Shown piece after piece: positions 11,222 through 22,579 of a stretch of 64,000 bases of DNA (position 1 is its first letter; every line of letters starts with the position of its first letter). The notes under the pieces were generated by a model. That model did not search any database. It was not told the DNA's origin and worked only from the letters and a program-made list of their open reading frames with translations. The DNA lies in the NCBI GenBank assembly GCA_033032865.1, contig JAWHQI010000013.1, positions 5,394,001 to 5,458,000 of the forward strand, read 5' to 3'. The stretch is from Dactylorhiza incarnata (lineage: Eukaryota > Streptophyta > Magnoliopsida > Asparagales > Orchidaceae). A program made the translations under genes and the position numbers.

Positions 11222-11281
11222 CCAAGCACTACTCACCCTCCTGATAAGTCTTAATGAGCATTGTGAGGTTGAGCACCTTTG
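11222..11281 (+). other. conserved hairpin, copy 1 (E1)
   Basis: Inner stem CTCACCCTC (11232-11240) pairs with GAGGTTGAG (11265-11273), 8 of 9 positions. The loop begins CTGATAAGTC and ends near CATTGT. A second copy lies about 165 bp downstream and a third in E2. It is non-coding and between gag and the polypurine tract. Confidence 0.6.
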
Positions 11282-11386
11282 AAAGAATTGTAAAGTATCT
11301 TGTGCAAACACATTCCTTTTTATCACTTCTATTTGTACACTGGATCACTAAAAATAAAAAAATCATAAAAGTGCTTATGTGATCCC

Positions 11387-11447
11387 CCAAGCAATACTTC
11401 GCTCCCTGATAAGTCTTAATGAGCATTGTGTGGGCGAAGCACCTTGG
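11387..11447 (+). other. conserved hairpin, copy 2 (E1)
   Basis: Outer stem CCAAG (11387-11391) with CTTGG (11443-11447), and inner stem CTTCGCTC (11397-11404) with GGGCGAAG (11432-11439), fully paired allowing one G-U. The loop is the same as in copy 1, while the inner stem sequence differs with pairing kept. Confidence 0.65.
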
Positions 11448-11450
11448 TAG

Positions 11451-12506
11451 TTGTACTCTTTTTATGTGCTTTGAAATTTTATTCTATATTTGATGTGTGA
11501 AAGTAATTAAGAGATTACAATATTAATGTTGTTGTTATTATTTCATTGCATATGTCATGTGTTTTGATTATTTCACTTGTATACTTTTATCAAAACACCT
11601 TATGCACACATCATTGTTTTTCATAAAGCTTCTACTCATGAGAATTGGATCCTAATGCAAAATTACATAATTCTCTAAAAACTTAAGTAAAAGCACTAGA
11701 TTGCAATGCATGATTTCTACAATATTTTCTTTACTTGAAATACGAATTGGTTACATTGTAGTTATTATCTTTTTGAATATGTTAAATCATGTTTTCCTAT
11801 TTGTTATGAAAATGTTCAAAGTTAAATGCTCAAATGTGAAGAGTCTAGACATGTTGTTGGAATGGTCAAACAATAACAAAAATACTACTCTTAATTGTTT
11901 TGTTTTTGTTTTCCGCATTTCTCTTTTGGTCATGTATTTCGTTTACCATGGTTTATCATGCTTACTTAGTTTTTTTTTCACTTGTGCTTGTCAAACTATA
12001 TTGCAACTCTCTTAACAAGTAATATTCTTCTTTAAAATTAATTCGCAAAGCAAGTGGTAGAATTCTTTTGGTACAATAATGGAATGTTGCTCTTTCACGC
12101 TTATCATATATATTTTCCGTTGTGCTACTCTCTCCCTTAGCTCGATCATGACTTAACTTATGCTTAAACAAAACTCTTAATCCTCTCTTAGTTATGTCCT
12201 AACTTTTGTCTTCTCTTTTCTAGTTTTGTTTCAACTCCACCCTCTTTTGCTAATAACAAAAGGGGGAGAATAAAATGATAAATCGTAATGATTAAAGGAG
12301 TAGGATTCACTAGATTAAGGGGAGCATAAATCTAGTATATGGAAGCATACACTAAGGGGGAGCACTTAAGTAGGGGAAGCACAACTTAAACAACTTAAAC
12401 AATCTATAATTCTTATTATTATCTCTATATTGCTTAGTGTCATATATTCATCTAATAACACACCTCTCTTATATGAATCTGATTTATCTATATTGGATTT
12501 GTTATT
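11451..12506 (+). other. non-coding 3' spacer of E1
   Basis: AT-rich stretch without coherent coding signal; the short frames present are not conserved in E2. No other feature seen before the polypurine tract. Confidence 0.6.
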
Positions 12507-12507
12507 A

Positions 12508-12522
12508 TCAAAAGTGGGAGAT
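12508..12522 (+). other. polypurine tract of E1
   Basis: CAAAAGTGGGAGAT immediately before the 3' LTR. It is preceded by GTTATTAT, as in E2. It primes plus-strand DNA synthesis; the T in AAAAGTGGGAG is a likely mutation from AAAAGGGGGAG. Confidence 0.85.
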
Positions 12523-13843
12523 TGTTGGAACATGGTTTTCCGCATCCCTTTGATTTGAGAATAACAAATCCTACTTGCATTTGATCTTGTTTGACATTGT
12601 GTTTTTAGCATGCAGGTTTGAACTGATATGACACTAGGTTGCTGCATTATTGGTCTGGAACTGCCCAAAAGCAAAAATTTTGATTATGGTCTAACTCCAT
12701 GCGTTAAGACTTAACGCTGGGCATTGACGATCGATGGGATGGCTTACCGATCAATGGGATGGTTTGTCGTTGAGATAATCGATGGGATAGCTTGCCGACT
12801 GAGAAAATAAAAGAGGTTCAACGCCAAGCGTTAGGTCTTAACATGGGTGTTAACTCTCGATGATTATGGAAGGGAGGGAAGCAGGCGTGATTGTCGGGCC
12901 ACTTTAGGAATGATATGACCTAACGCCAGTGTTAGCTTCAACGCCAGCATTAGGGTTGCCTAAAATGGATGTTTCTTAAAGTGCAGAATCTCCTTCCCGT
13001 TTTGAAGATCTGAGCCATCAAAACAATCCCATACTGGGTCAGCGCCATGAGTTAGCCTTAACGCTGGCGTTAGCCTTAACGCTGGCGTTAGCCTTAACGC
13101 CGGCAATAGCCTTCAGTCCTATAAATTAGTGGACTTCATCTTCTCCAACTACTGATTGAAGAGAGCCCTATTCTATCACTTCAGAAACTCTGAGAGGGTC
13201 GTATTTTCCAGACCATCATCTCCCATACAAATTCGAGAGAAGAATTCAAGGAGGACTGGATCAACGCTTACTCAATGCGAAGAACACATGCTTCGACTTT
13301 GAGAATATTCATCAAGCCTTCGCCATCTCCAGAATTCTTCATAGGGAGTTTTGATTTGTGTTTTGTATTTTATTTGTAACCTTTTTATTATAATCGTGAA
13401 TTGATTTCGCCTCGTGTTGGTAACTAGGTCTGGGAAGGACTTAAGGAGGAAATCGCCTCGTGTTGGGGCTTGGGTCTAGGGAGTAGATCTAGGGGGTGCT
13501 CGAGGCCTTTCTGGGGATAGAAGGGCTAGAGCGGCTTGAGGCCGTATCTGAGAGAGATCGGCTAAAGCCAATCGGTTCTTAGGGAGAAGAGTCGGTATAG
13601 AAAACAAAAAGAATGTTCTACTTTATTGCCTACGATTTCTAGCGTCATAAGAAATTGAATTTTGTAATCTTATATTTCAAGTTAATAAAATCATGTCTTT
13701 CATTTATATTACTTAATTTCCTCTTTTTGTTTGGTTTTATCGTTAGTTTAATCTCTTATCATTTTAAGTATTTTAAAATATAACAAAAGTTTTAAAACCC
13801 TTATTCACCCCCCCCCCCTCTAAGGGCGCCTCAAGATCCAACA
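12523..13843 (+). repeat. 3' LTR of E1
   Basis: 1321 bp, TGTTGGAACATGG to CCAACA. U3 holds three tandem 18-bp units GCCTTAACGCTGGCGTTA (about 13050-13105); the 5' LTR has fewer, so the LTRs differ by expansion. A C-run of 11 lies before the end. The duplicate GATAC follows. Confidence 0.93.
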
Positions 13844-13848
13844 GATAC

Positions 13849-14280
13849 ATCCTATGAGAGCACTAAGAAATTTCGTAGTCTATGCATTTTAGTGGTGGAT
13901 TGAAGGCTGCGAATTCGAACTGGTTCAACACTCGGGTAAATGTTTTATGGTCCCGTAGATACTTCGACTATTTTTGTATCAATGTAATCCTCGAGACTCT
14001 TGAATAATGGAGAGTGGAGGAATTTCACAATGGAGACTGCAACTCAATCTTGGATTTGGAGAAATTTTTGTGAGACGGGCTAACAACTTGGACTTAGACT
14101 TGACATGATTTTTTGATGCAACACCGGAATAGAACAACGACAACTTAAAATAAACTTTATAAGTAAATTAACTCAAAATTGATTCCGGTTAATGATAGTG
14201 TAGTCAGGGGATCAATATGAACTCAACAAAACTAGTTGCATCTCATTCTGGCCTGCAATCATAAAGTTGACTAAATCGGG
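13849..14280. other. unassigned sequence between E1 and Gypsy G
   Basis: Continues the flank interrupted by E1. It has no long frame and no recognised repeat. Its right part may already be Gypsy G LTR, whose left edge I could not place. Confidence 0.45.
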
Positions 14281-14850
14281 TTGGATCAAGCTACATGATT
14301 GTTTGCCCGGAAGTCCGCGGCCTCAGCTTCTCGATCAAAGTTACTGACCCGGTGGTCACAAATTTTGGAGACCGCCCAGACCGCCTTTCTCGTCTCCGAC
14401 TGATTCTCCAAGTCATAGGGGGTCTGCTTTCAGCAAGACAGCATGACCATGCGGTTTGGAGTTTTCTCTTCTTTTTACTATTTACACCCCATGTATCCTC
14501 TTTTCCCAGCCCCGGTTCTCATGTACCCCAGGCAACCCATTATTTTTAGACCTGCCCATTTGGGCAGACACTCTCGTCTATAAATAGAGGGGTGGGGGTA
14601 CCAGAAAAGACACTTTTGATTTGAGCCTCCAGCTTATGATCTACATAAGCGGTATCGAATTCATTTTCTTTTCTACCTCTTTCACTGACATGTTTTAGAC
14701 TTCCTTGTAATCTCTTTTCATCAATTAGATCACCCGTCAAAATGGTTCCCATTATGGGCCGTCAGACTTCTTAACTAAACTACCTCTCTTTTTAGCATCC
14801 TCTAGCCTGAGTAACCGGCACTCCACAACTTCCCCCCATTACTTTGTAGT
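14281..14850 (+). repeat. probable LTR and leader of Gypsy G
   Basis: Precedes gag, contains a TATA box (TATAAATAG, 14579-14587) in a GC-rich context and C-rich tracts. I could not define TG/CA ends or a clear primer site (GGGCCGTC near 14756 could be a decayed one), so the boundaries are guesses. Confidence 0.4.
14579..14586 (+). promoter_or_regulatory. TATA box in presumed Gypsy G LTR
   Basis: TATAAATA preceded by CTCGTC and followed by GAGGGG, a typical plant core promoter context, 290 bp before the likely gag start. Confidence 0.5.
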
Positions 14851-14885
14851 GTGAGTTTTTGAGGTACAATCTTTGTTCCAACAGA

Positions 14886-15677
14886 ATGAACACGCAAACT
14901 TTGGATCAGAGTGTTAGGCAAATCCAGCGGCCAGATAAGATGTCAGACCGTGAAAACCAGCCAAGTCAGCCCACCAATGGTCGACCTTCGCATCAAACAC
15001 GCTCGTCGAGAGGCCATCCAGGCTCAACAAGAGATCATTCGGCAGATCAAAGCAATGAACTAGGACCTAGCGATGATCTCCCAGCGGTTGGTTCCTCAAA
15101 CCGCTTCGAGCTCTACCCCAGGTACTCCAGCCGGCGGTCATGCACCTAACTGTGTGGTCGCTCAGCCCGCAAATCCTCTGTAATCTCATGGTGAAGAATT
15201 CATGGCTCTTCGTGATTTCTTCATTGCAGCAGCTCAGGGAACCCCAGCCTGAGTGCTGAATTTTTAGGAGGATTATGCTTATCCACCAGCTTCTGTCGTT
15301 GTTGCCCATCCTTCTACTTCTTCCGATGTTGTTGAAGCGGAATAGCCCTCTCCCTTTATAAACAGAGTTCGTTGGAAACATATTCCCATTGGCTTCAGAG
15401 AGCCTTGACTGCCTATGTTCACAGGAGAAAGTGATCCAGTCTCCCATCTTCACGCTTTCGAGTCAACTGTCACTCTGAGATCTCTCCCAGATGCGATGAG
15501 GTGTAAACTCTTGATTACCTCTTTCGATGGGAAACCAAGGGAGTGGTTCTACAAGCTACCTCCCCAGTCCATCACTTGCTTTACCTTTCTTAGGCAAGAG
15601 CTTCTTTTGTGGTTTGCTACCTCCAGAAAAAGGAAGAGTGGTCCTGCAACCGTCTTCTGAATCAAACAAGGAGAAAG
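14886..15677 (+). pseudogene. gag: Gypsy G gag, N-terminal part
   Basis: Starts MNTQTLDQSVRQIQRPD, then a Gln/Ser-rich tract. Around 15190-15420 it reads EFMALRDFFIAAAQG and PFINRVRWKHIPIGFREP with several stops. The core gag domain follows at 15415: MFTGESDPVSHLHAFESTV, MRCKLLITSFDGKPREWFYKLP, ITCFTFLRQELL, typical of Tat-type Gypsy capsid (retrotrans_gag). It ends where Copia C begins; the continuation is at 26525. Confidence 0.75.
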
Positions 15678-17138
15678 TGAAAGTGCACAGTGTGCCTCTG
15701 AGAGGGGGGTGAATAGAGATTTAAAATATTTCTATCCTAACTGTGTAAATAATAAAACAAACTAAGGAGTTATGCTCAAACAAAATCACAGACAGAATAA
15801 TATACAACAGGAAATAAAATGCTGAAGAAAAGAAATGGTATAACACAGAAAAGCACAACACAAACACAAGAGATTTTATAGAGCTTCCCCTAAATGTGGG
15901 TAGTCCTCTCTTCTACCACCTGGTAGGAATGCACCACCTGTGCCTGAGTCTATTGATAAGGAGACTCTTGAACCAAAGATCTTTTGATAAGGAGATCTTG
16001 AACCGCAGATCTTTTGATAAGGAGATCTAACACCAAAGATCTTTTGATAAGGAGATATTGAACCACAGATCTTTCGGTAAGGAGATCTTGAACCAATTGA
16101 ATCCTTTGAAAGAGGGATTCTAAAAACTCATTTACAGGTGAAGAGAAAATGAAGGAGGAAGTGAAAGAAAGAAGGAGAATTCTGTTCTCAGAGTTCTGTG
16201 AAGCCTTGTGTTTCCAATTTCTCTTTTCTGGATCTTGTGAACAATGAATCCTTGCTTTTGATTGAGATGTTTTGCAAGGATTATGATGCTTCAGATCCTA
16301 TCTATTTTCTTCAATTCAAAACTGGTTGTTGTATAATAGTGATGAGAAGCAGCCTTTGTTCTTCTGATCTGAGAGAGAGAGAGAGAGTAGATCTTCTATT
16401 TTTTTTCTTCTAGGGTTCTAGCAGGAAGAAGAAGAAGAAGAAGGCAACCCTAAATGACAGCCGTGAGAAATTTTAATAAATGCTGTGTATTTCTCTATGC
16501 AATCTTCTTATTTATTGTCCCTCTATTTTGTTTAAATTCCTTTCTCTCTGCATCGAGTTCTCTTTCTCTCTTATCGACGCAGCTTTGATTTCTTGTAAGA
16601 GCAGCTTCGAATTCATTCTTGCTCTGATTGAACTCTGCTTGTCGACGTTGCGTTGAAACCTTATCGTCGTAACCGTCGAGTTGAAGGCTTGACTCAGAAC
16701 CTCATTATCTGCTTCGAAATGTAGTTGACGTTGCGTCGACTTTAGATGGCTTCGACAAATACTTCCTTCTGCATTGAGTTGATGTAGAAGCCGCATCGAC
16801 TTCTCATGATACTTCGACATGACCATGGCCTCTACGTCAAAGTCCTTTCGACGTAGCGTTGAGTTTAATTACTTTGACAGAAGGTTGAGTTTCTTGGACT
16901 TCTAGTCTAAGTAGCATCGACATCCATTCGATGTTGCGTCGATTTCTATTCGACGCAAAAGATAACTTAACCCAAATACTGGTTGTCTCGAACTTATCTT
17001 GTCACCTTAAGTTGAGAGAGATATCCTAAGACATCTAATGACCACATTACCCTCACTATACAATGGGTAATTCAACCTAAGATATAAATCACTTCTTAGA
17101 TAATTTGTTAAGTTAAATCAAAGGAGTTTTTCCCAACA
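15678..17138 (-). repeat. 3' LTR of Copia C
   Basis: On plus it runs TGAAAGTGCACAG to CCCAACA, 1461 bp. Compared with the other LTR (1709 bp) and with B, a block of about 250 bp corresponding to 25675-25925 is missing near 16545. It carries the hairpin array (15911-16120), a GA microsatellite near 16376 and the CGTCGA-rich block (16550-16980). Confidence 0.93.
15911..16120 (-). repeat. mini-hairpin array in Copia C 3' LTR
   Basis: Units of about 31 bp: stem, TTTGATAAGG-type loop, stem, then TTGAACCA spacer. Stems: GAGTCT/AGACTC, several AGATCT/AGATCT, and GAATCC/GGATTC with loop TTTGAAAGAG. A CTACCA/TGGTAG hairpin precedes it. The other LTR has the same array at 25054-25263. Confidence 0.75.
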
Positions 17139-17152
17139 ATCTCCCCCTATTT
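17139..17152 (-). other. polypurine tract of Copia C
   Basis: The minus strand reads AATAGGGGGAGAT next to the 3' LTR, identical in core to B (60023-60037). Confidence 0.88.
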
Positions 17153-17324
17153 ATCTTAACAAATTTTACAGATTGATTAAAGTGATTTTACACATTCCTT
17201 TTTCATAAACAAAAATACAGACAATACAACATAGACATAGAATAAATAACTGGATTGAACTAGTAAATAGAAATGCATCTGATTAATTGTCACAGGAGTT
17301 TATCAGAGATTACCCAAGAATACA

Positions 17325-18843
17325 TATACTTCCTTCCTTTCAGAAAAGTAGATAAGTCCTCATAGACCTTTCTGAATTTTCTTTCCACATACTTGAATTT
17401 TGCAGGAGTTTCCTTCTCTGGATTCTTTTGTATTCTTTCATGACCTTTGAATAGCTTCTCCAGGTCACTTTCTATTTTAGGGGAAACATCTTTTAAAGTG
17501 AAACCCAGCCAAGAACTTTTGTTGTCAACAGGTTTATGACTTCCAACTCTAGACCATCTGACTCTGAGTACCCATCAGGATTTGGTACAAGAAAGGTTGA
17601 TTGAGGTTTACCAGAGACTGAAGCAGACTTGAACAGTATCTTTTTCTACTTCGCAGGAAGTTGTTCTCCTTTCATTTTCTTCTGAGGTGGCTCCTCTGTA
17701 TCCTCTGAAATACATCCAATACCCCTTTTTTGAAGATGGCCTATTTCCTCCAACATCTTAGCTTGAGGATATTTTGTAACATAGTCAGTGGGGGTCAAAC
17801 AGGGAGGTTTTGTTGGGGAATGCTTTTGCTAGCTCCTCTTGTTCAACAACTTCTTTTCCTCTTTGCAGAATATCAATAAACCTCTTTCTCTTTTCCTCAA
17901 TTTCTTTTTGAACTGCTTCATACTCATATATGTCTCTATCACCAATGTCCTCTAAAGCTTTGTAGAGCTTTGGATCATTGTGGGTTTTCATTGAATTCAT
18001 TGTGACTTCAATCTTCTCATATTTTTTTGATAGGATTTATCTTTCTTGTATTCCTTTCTTTCCTCTTTTAAATACCTTTCCCAAATAGGTATCTTCCCTC
18101 TGCCCCCACTTCCTCTTCATCTATATGGAGGTCTTCCCCTGAAGGCATGTGTTGGAAGAATTGGTTTGAGAATTGGAGCAGGTGGAGATGGAAGCTGAGT
18201 TGGAGGTGGAGATGGAAGTTGTGCTGAAGGTGGAAATTGAGCTGAAGGTGACAACTAATCTGGAGCCTGATCAACCACCTTGACTGGAGAAGGTGTTGTT
18301 GAGGAATCTTCAGAAGACACCCTGAATGCAAGTGCATCAGGGATAGATGGCTCAGTGTCTTCATGGAATTCTTGTAGAGTGTTGAGGTAGACCTGATCAT
18401 TTGAAAATAGAGAAGACTCCCCCTGAATCGAGGACTCCCCCTGTGTTGAGAGCAGAATCCTTGGAGGGGTTGACTCCCCCTGAGTTGCAGAATCTTAAAT
18501 ATGTAGCTTGGAAGAAATAACTGGCTCCCCTTATAAAGGAAAGAGGAATTGCTGTTGTGTACACTGAGTCTTCAGGAAGCTGCCTGTTGATACATTTCTC
18601 CCCCTGTTTTTTATCATTGAAAAAAGATATAAAGACATATGCAGGCACAATAGCCAGTCTCAATTCCGCATCAATGGCCTTGATTTCTGATGAAAGATAT
18701 TGCAACCTTCTGTGTTGGCCGCGTAGTTTGCGATAAAATTCCTTGGAGAAGTCAAGATATAGAGAGCTAAACTTTGATAACATTATTTTGAGAGCAAGAT
18801 TGACTGCTTCAATAACATTTTGTTGAAGCGACGAAGATGCCAT
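17325..18843 (-). pseudogene. extra ORF after pol, Copia C
   Basis: Start placed at MASSSLQQNVIEAVN (18843), after a long CGTCGA-rich leader. N-terminal part is predicted helical (LDFSKEFYRKLRGQHRRL, SSEIKAIDAEL); then a Pro/Ser-rich linker with repeated CAGGGGGAG codons, an RGG-like patch, a Lys/Glu-rich helix (EYEAVQKEIEEKRKRFIDIL), and a C-terminal FVYERKF-like end (KYVERKFRKVYEDLSTFLKGRK). Frameshifts near 18480, 18060 and 17780. B has the same protein, confirming the family trait. No known domain recognised; function unknown. Confidence 0.7.
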
Positions 18844-19059
18844 TGAGATCTTGAGGGGGCATACACTGAAACAAGAGAGATGGACGAAGAGAGGAAAATG
18901 GAAGAGAGCAATAGGGAGAGAATTCGAAAAGCACAATAGAATCAAACGCATAAGTTGCTTTGAGTAGATGAATCATCGCAACTTAGAGTTTTATTCAAAG
19001 CAACGTCGAAAAGAGCTGAATTCACCCCGCCAAAACATGTCAATGTGCGCGATCTGTCA

Positions 19060-19260
19060 AATCGACGGAGCGTCGAGTTGACGTCGACGTGGCTTTGAAA
19101 TATAATCATCAATGATGATGTCGACATAAGCGTTGATAGGTATTCGACGTTACGTCGAGTGCTATTCGAATGAACCGTCCTAGAGAGCTATCGAAGCTGA
19201 CGTCGAGTAGAAGTTGACTGAACGTCGATTTGAATTTGACGCAGCTCTGATTAAACAGTT
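19060..19260 (-). repeat. CGTCGA/TCGACG motif block before the extra ORF of C
   Basis: Dense short palindromic motifs (TCGACG, CGTCGA, GACGTCGAC) in the non-coding gap between pol and the extra ORF. The same motif density occurs in the LTRs and in gag of this family (22795-23040), and at the equivalent place in B (48354-48620). Confidence 0.7.
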
Positions 19261-19343
19261 ATGTTTTTCTCAAAACTCCTTGCTGTTTTTCCCAGCAATA
19301 ATTTTCTATTGAAAAATAGGTCTTTATACATAATAAGTGAGAC

Positions 19344-22300
19344 CTACAAAGCTCCATCAAGCATACCTAGTGCATTGATGAAGTACTTGTGCTTACTTTC
19401 ATCAAGAGGCTTAGTGGAGATGTCAGCCATTTGAGTGTTAGTAGATATGTATTGAAGGTTGATCTTACCCTTCTCTACATTGTCTCTGAGAAAGTGGCGC
19501 CTTATCTCTAAGTGCTTAGTTCTGCTATGAAGAACAGGAATGGAAGCAATTGAAATAGCACTAGAGCTGTCATTATAAATTGTGGAATTGTCAAGGAAAA
19601 AGTTGTAATCCAACAACTGATTTTGCATCCACAACATTTGTGAACAACATCTTCCTGCAGCTATATACTCAGCTTCAGCTGTAGAAGTGGAGACTGTGGT
19701 TTGCTTCTTGCTAAACCATGAGACCAGTCTAGCACCCAGAAACTGACATGTTCCTGAAGTACTTTTTCTATCCATCCTGCATCCAGCATAGTCTGCATCT
19801 GCATAACCAACTAATTCAAATCCAGATTCAACTGGATACCATAAGCCAAGCTCAGGAGTACCCTTCAGATATCTGAGAATTCTTTTGATAGAACTCATGT
19901 GGGATTCCTTTGGGTCAACCTAAAATCTTACACAGATACAGGTAGTAAACCTTATATCAGGTCTGCTAGCTGTTAGGTAGAGAAGAGAGCCAATGACTGC
20001 TCTGTAAGTCTTTTGATCAAAAGACTTACCTTTTTCATCTCTATCCAGAACAACATTGGTAGCCATGGGGGTTTTCATAACACAAGCATTTTCCATCCCA
20101 AATCTCTTGATTTGTTCTCTGGTATATTTGGATTGGGATATGAAAATGCCATCTGCATTTTGTCTTACTTGAAGACCAAGAAAATAGGATAATTCCCTCA
20201 TGCTGCTCATTTCAAATCTTGATTGCATTAGGTAGGCAAATCTTTTGCAGAGAGATTGATCAGAAGATCCGAATATGATGTCATATACATATATTTGTAC
20301 AAGTAATAGCTGATTTTTATGTGCTCATGTGAAAAGGGTTTTATCCACTTTCCCTCTTTCAAAGGTGTGTTCCAGAAGAAAAGTGGATAAGGTCTCATAC
20401 CAAGCTCTTAGAGCTTGCTTGAGGCCATATAATGCTTTATCTAGCCTATATACATAAGAGGGAGAAGTTGGATTGACAAAACCTGGTGGCTGCTCCACAA
20501 ACACTTCTTCTTGAAGTGTTCCATTGAGGAAAGCACTCTTTACATCCATTTGATAGACTTTGATCTTCATATGGGCAGCATATGCCAGGAATATTCTAAT
20601 GGCCTCTAACCTTGCTACTGGAGCAAATGTTTGGTTAAATTCAACTCCCTCCTCTTGTCTGTACCCTTGAGCCACTAGTTTGGCCTTATTCCTGATTATG
20701 GCTCCTATTGAGTCCATTTTATTTTTAAATACCCACTTGGTCCCAATAACTGGATAATTCCTTGGTCTTTCAACCAATGTCCAGACCTTGTTCCTTTCAA
20801 ACTGTGTCAGTTCCTTTTGTATAGTAGATATCCAGTGAGGGTCACTGTCTGCTTCTCCAAACTTCTTGGGTTCATATTGTGACAAGAAACATTGCAGAAT
20901 TGTCTCGCTTGTGAGTTGTTTCCTTGTCTTGACTCCTGCTGTCAAGTCTCCTATTACTTGAGTTGGAGGATGATCTTTTTGAGTCATCCTAGATCTTGTT
21001 GAGTGATCTAGGATATTCTCTTCTTCCTGAGTTGTCACTTGCTCAATGATAATGGGAGATTTATCCTCATTTACTGGAATGATGTCTGTCGCTGGTAACC
21101 CAGGTGCTGCAGTTTCCTCTTCATCTACTGCAGAATCTTCACCTGAGTCAGTGTCAATATCCTGTTGTCCTTTTTCCTGACATACAGATGGATGGTCCAC
21201 TAAGCTCATCCTTTCAACTTGATCTGCTAGTTGGTCTTCTTCCTGCAGAATAGGACTGGTGGAAGTTTCCTTCACCTTGTAAAACATGTTAGTTTCATCA
21301 AAGACCACATGCACAGACTCCTCAATTTTGAGATAGCTTTTATTGAAGCACCTATAGGCCTTGCTTGATGAGGAATATCCCAAGAATATCCTATCATCAA
21401 CCTTCTTATCAAATTTGGCAAGATGACTTTTCCCATTGTTGAGGATAAAGCAAGTACACCCAAAAATTCTAAAGTAAGTGACTATAGGTGCCTTTCCTTT
21501 CAATAACTCATAGGGAGTCTTCAACTTAGTCTTGTGGATGAGACTTCTATTCAGAACATAATTTGCAGTTTTCACTACCTCAGCCCAAAAGGACTTTGGC
21601 AAGTTGGATTCAGCTAATAATGTCCTTCCTGATTCAATTAGGGTTCTATTTTTCCTTTTTGCCACTCCATTTTGTTGGGGGGTTCTAGGAGCTGAAAAAC
21701 TTTGCTTGATACCTTCATCCTCACAGAATCTACACCTTAACTGATTCTCAAACTCAGTGTCATGATCACTTCTGATCACAGCTACCTGTGTATTGAGTTT
21801 AGATTGAATCTGTCTAATGATTCTTGAGAGGATCTTAAAGGTGTCTGACTTAGCTTTTAGAAAAAACACCCAGCTGAACCTAAAAAATCATCAACAATGA
21901 CTAAGGTGTAGAACTTTTATGCTAAGCTTTGAGTGGAGATAGGACCAAATAGGTCCATGTGCAACAGAAATAGTATTCTAGGGGAATCATTCTTACCAAT
22001 TGGTTTGAATGAAGCTTTAATCTGCTTTCCTAGTTGGCAGGCACTACATGGGTGGTCTTTATTGAATTTATCAGTTGGTAAACCCTTGACTAGGTTGAGT
22101 TTGGAGAGTTTGGAAATGGTCTTGAAATTAAGGTGACTAAGTCTCCTATTCCACAACTCACTATTTTCTAATTGGGAATTAAACAAGCAGATCTCAGACC
22201 TTGTGTACTCAAAGTCTACAATATTGACCTTACCTTTTCTGAGACCAGTCAAAACTATTTGATCAGTCTTAGAGCTAACTATATGACACAAAGACTTATT

Positions 22301-22560
22301 GAATACAACTTTGTATTCGCCATCACACAGCTGGCTAATGCTAATTAGATTATGTTGAAGTCCTTCAACATAAGCTACCTTAGAAAAGGAGATTTCTCCA
22401 ATCCTGAGCAAACCATATCATTTGGTTTGAACAAGTGAGAGTTCCCAAAAATTACCTTAGGCCCTTCCTTGGCCTTGAAATTCTCTAGCAAATCTTTTGC
22501 TCTAGTCATATGCATGGAGAAGCCACTGTCCAGATACCACTGCTGGTTTGTGGTTGAACA
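19344..22560 (-). pseudogene. pol: Copia C pol
   Basis: Protease WYLDSGFSMHMTR near 22535, where the Cys of the usual DSGCS is changed to Phe. Integrase: [41 protein letters not shown], then [35 protein letters not shown] and, near 20288, YVYD in place of the catalytic YVDD. RNase H: GYADADYAGC, STAEAEYIAAGRCC, KHLEIRRHFLRDNVEKG. Frameshifts near 22410 and 21880 and stops near 20326 and 19920. The RT mutation alone should abolish activity. Confidence 0.92.
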
Positions 22561-22579
22561 GTCTTCCCTCTGCACATTG

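Larger units (their letters stand above)
8301..13843 (+). mobile_element. complete gag-only Copia-type element E1
   Basis: Two LTRs (8301-9608 and 12523-13843) bound an interior of 2.9 kb, flanked by perfect 5-bp duplications GATAC (8296-8300 and 13844-13848). The interior has an initiator-Met primer site, a gag gene, a non-coding spacer with two structured repeats and a polypurine tract. No protease, integrase or RT motif appears in any frame. The element is therefore non-autonomous and needs enzymes in trans. E2 (49923-59507) is a relative with the same start of gag and related LTR ends. Confidence 0.92.

Noticed and set aside
11241..11265. CTGATAAG in the E1/E2 hairpin resembles the CUGAUGA core of hammerhead ribozymes (retrozymes).
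   Set aside because: The base after CUGAU differs, there is no GAAA strand and no cleavage-site stem in the right place.
14295..14549. 84-codon frame in the presumed Gypsy G LTR.
   Set aside because: Upstream of a TATA box, no homology signal, probably chance.
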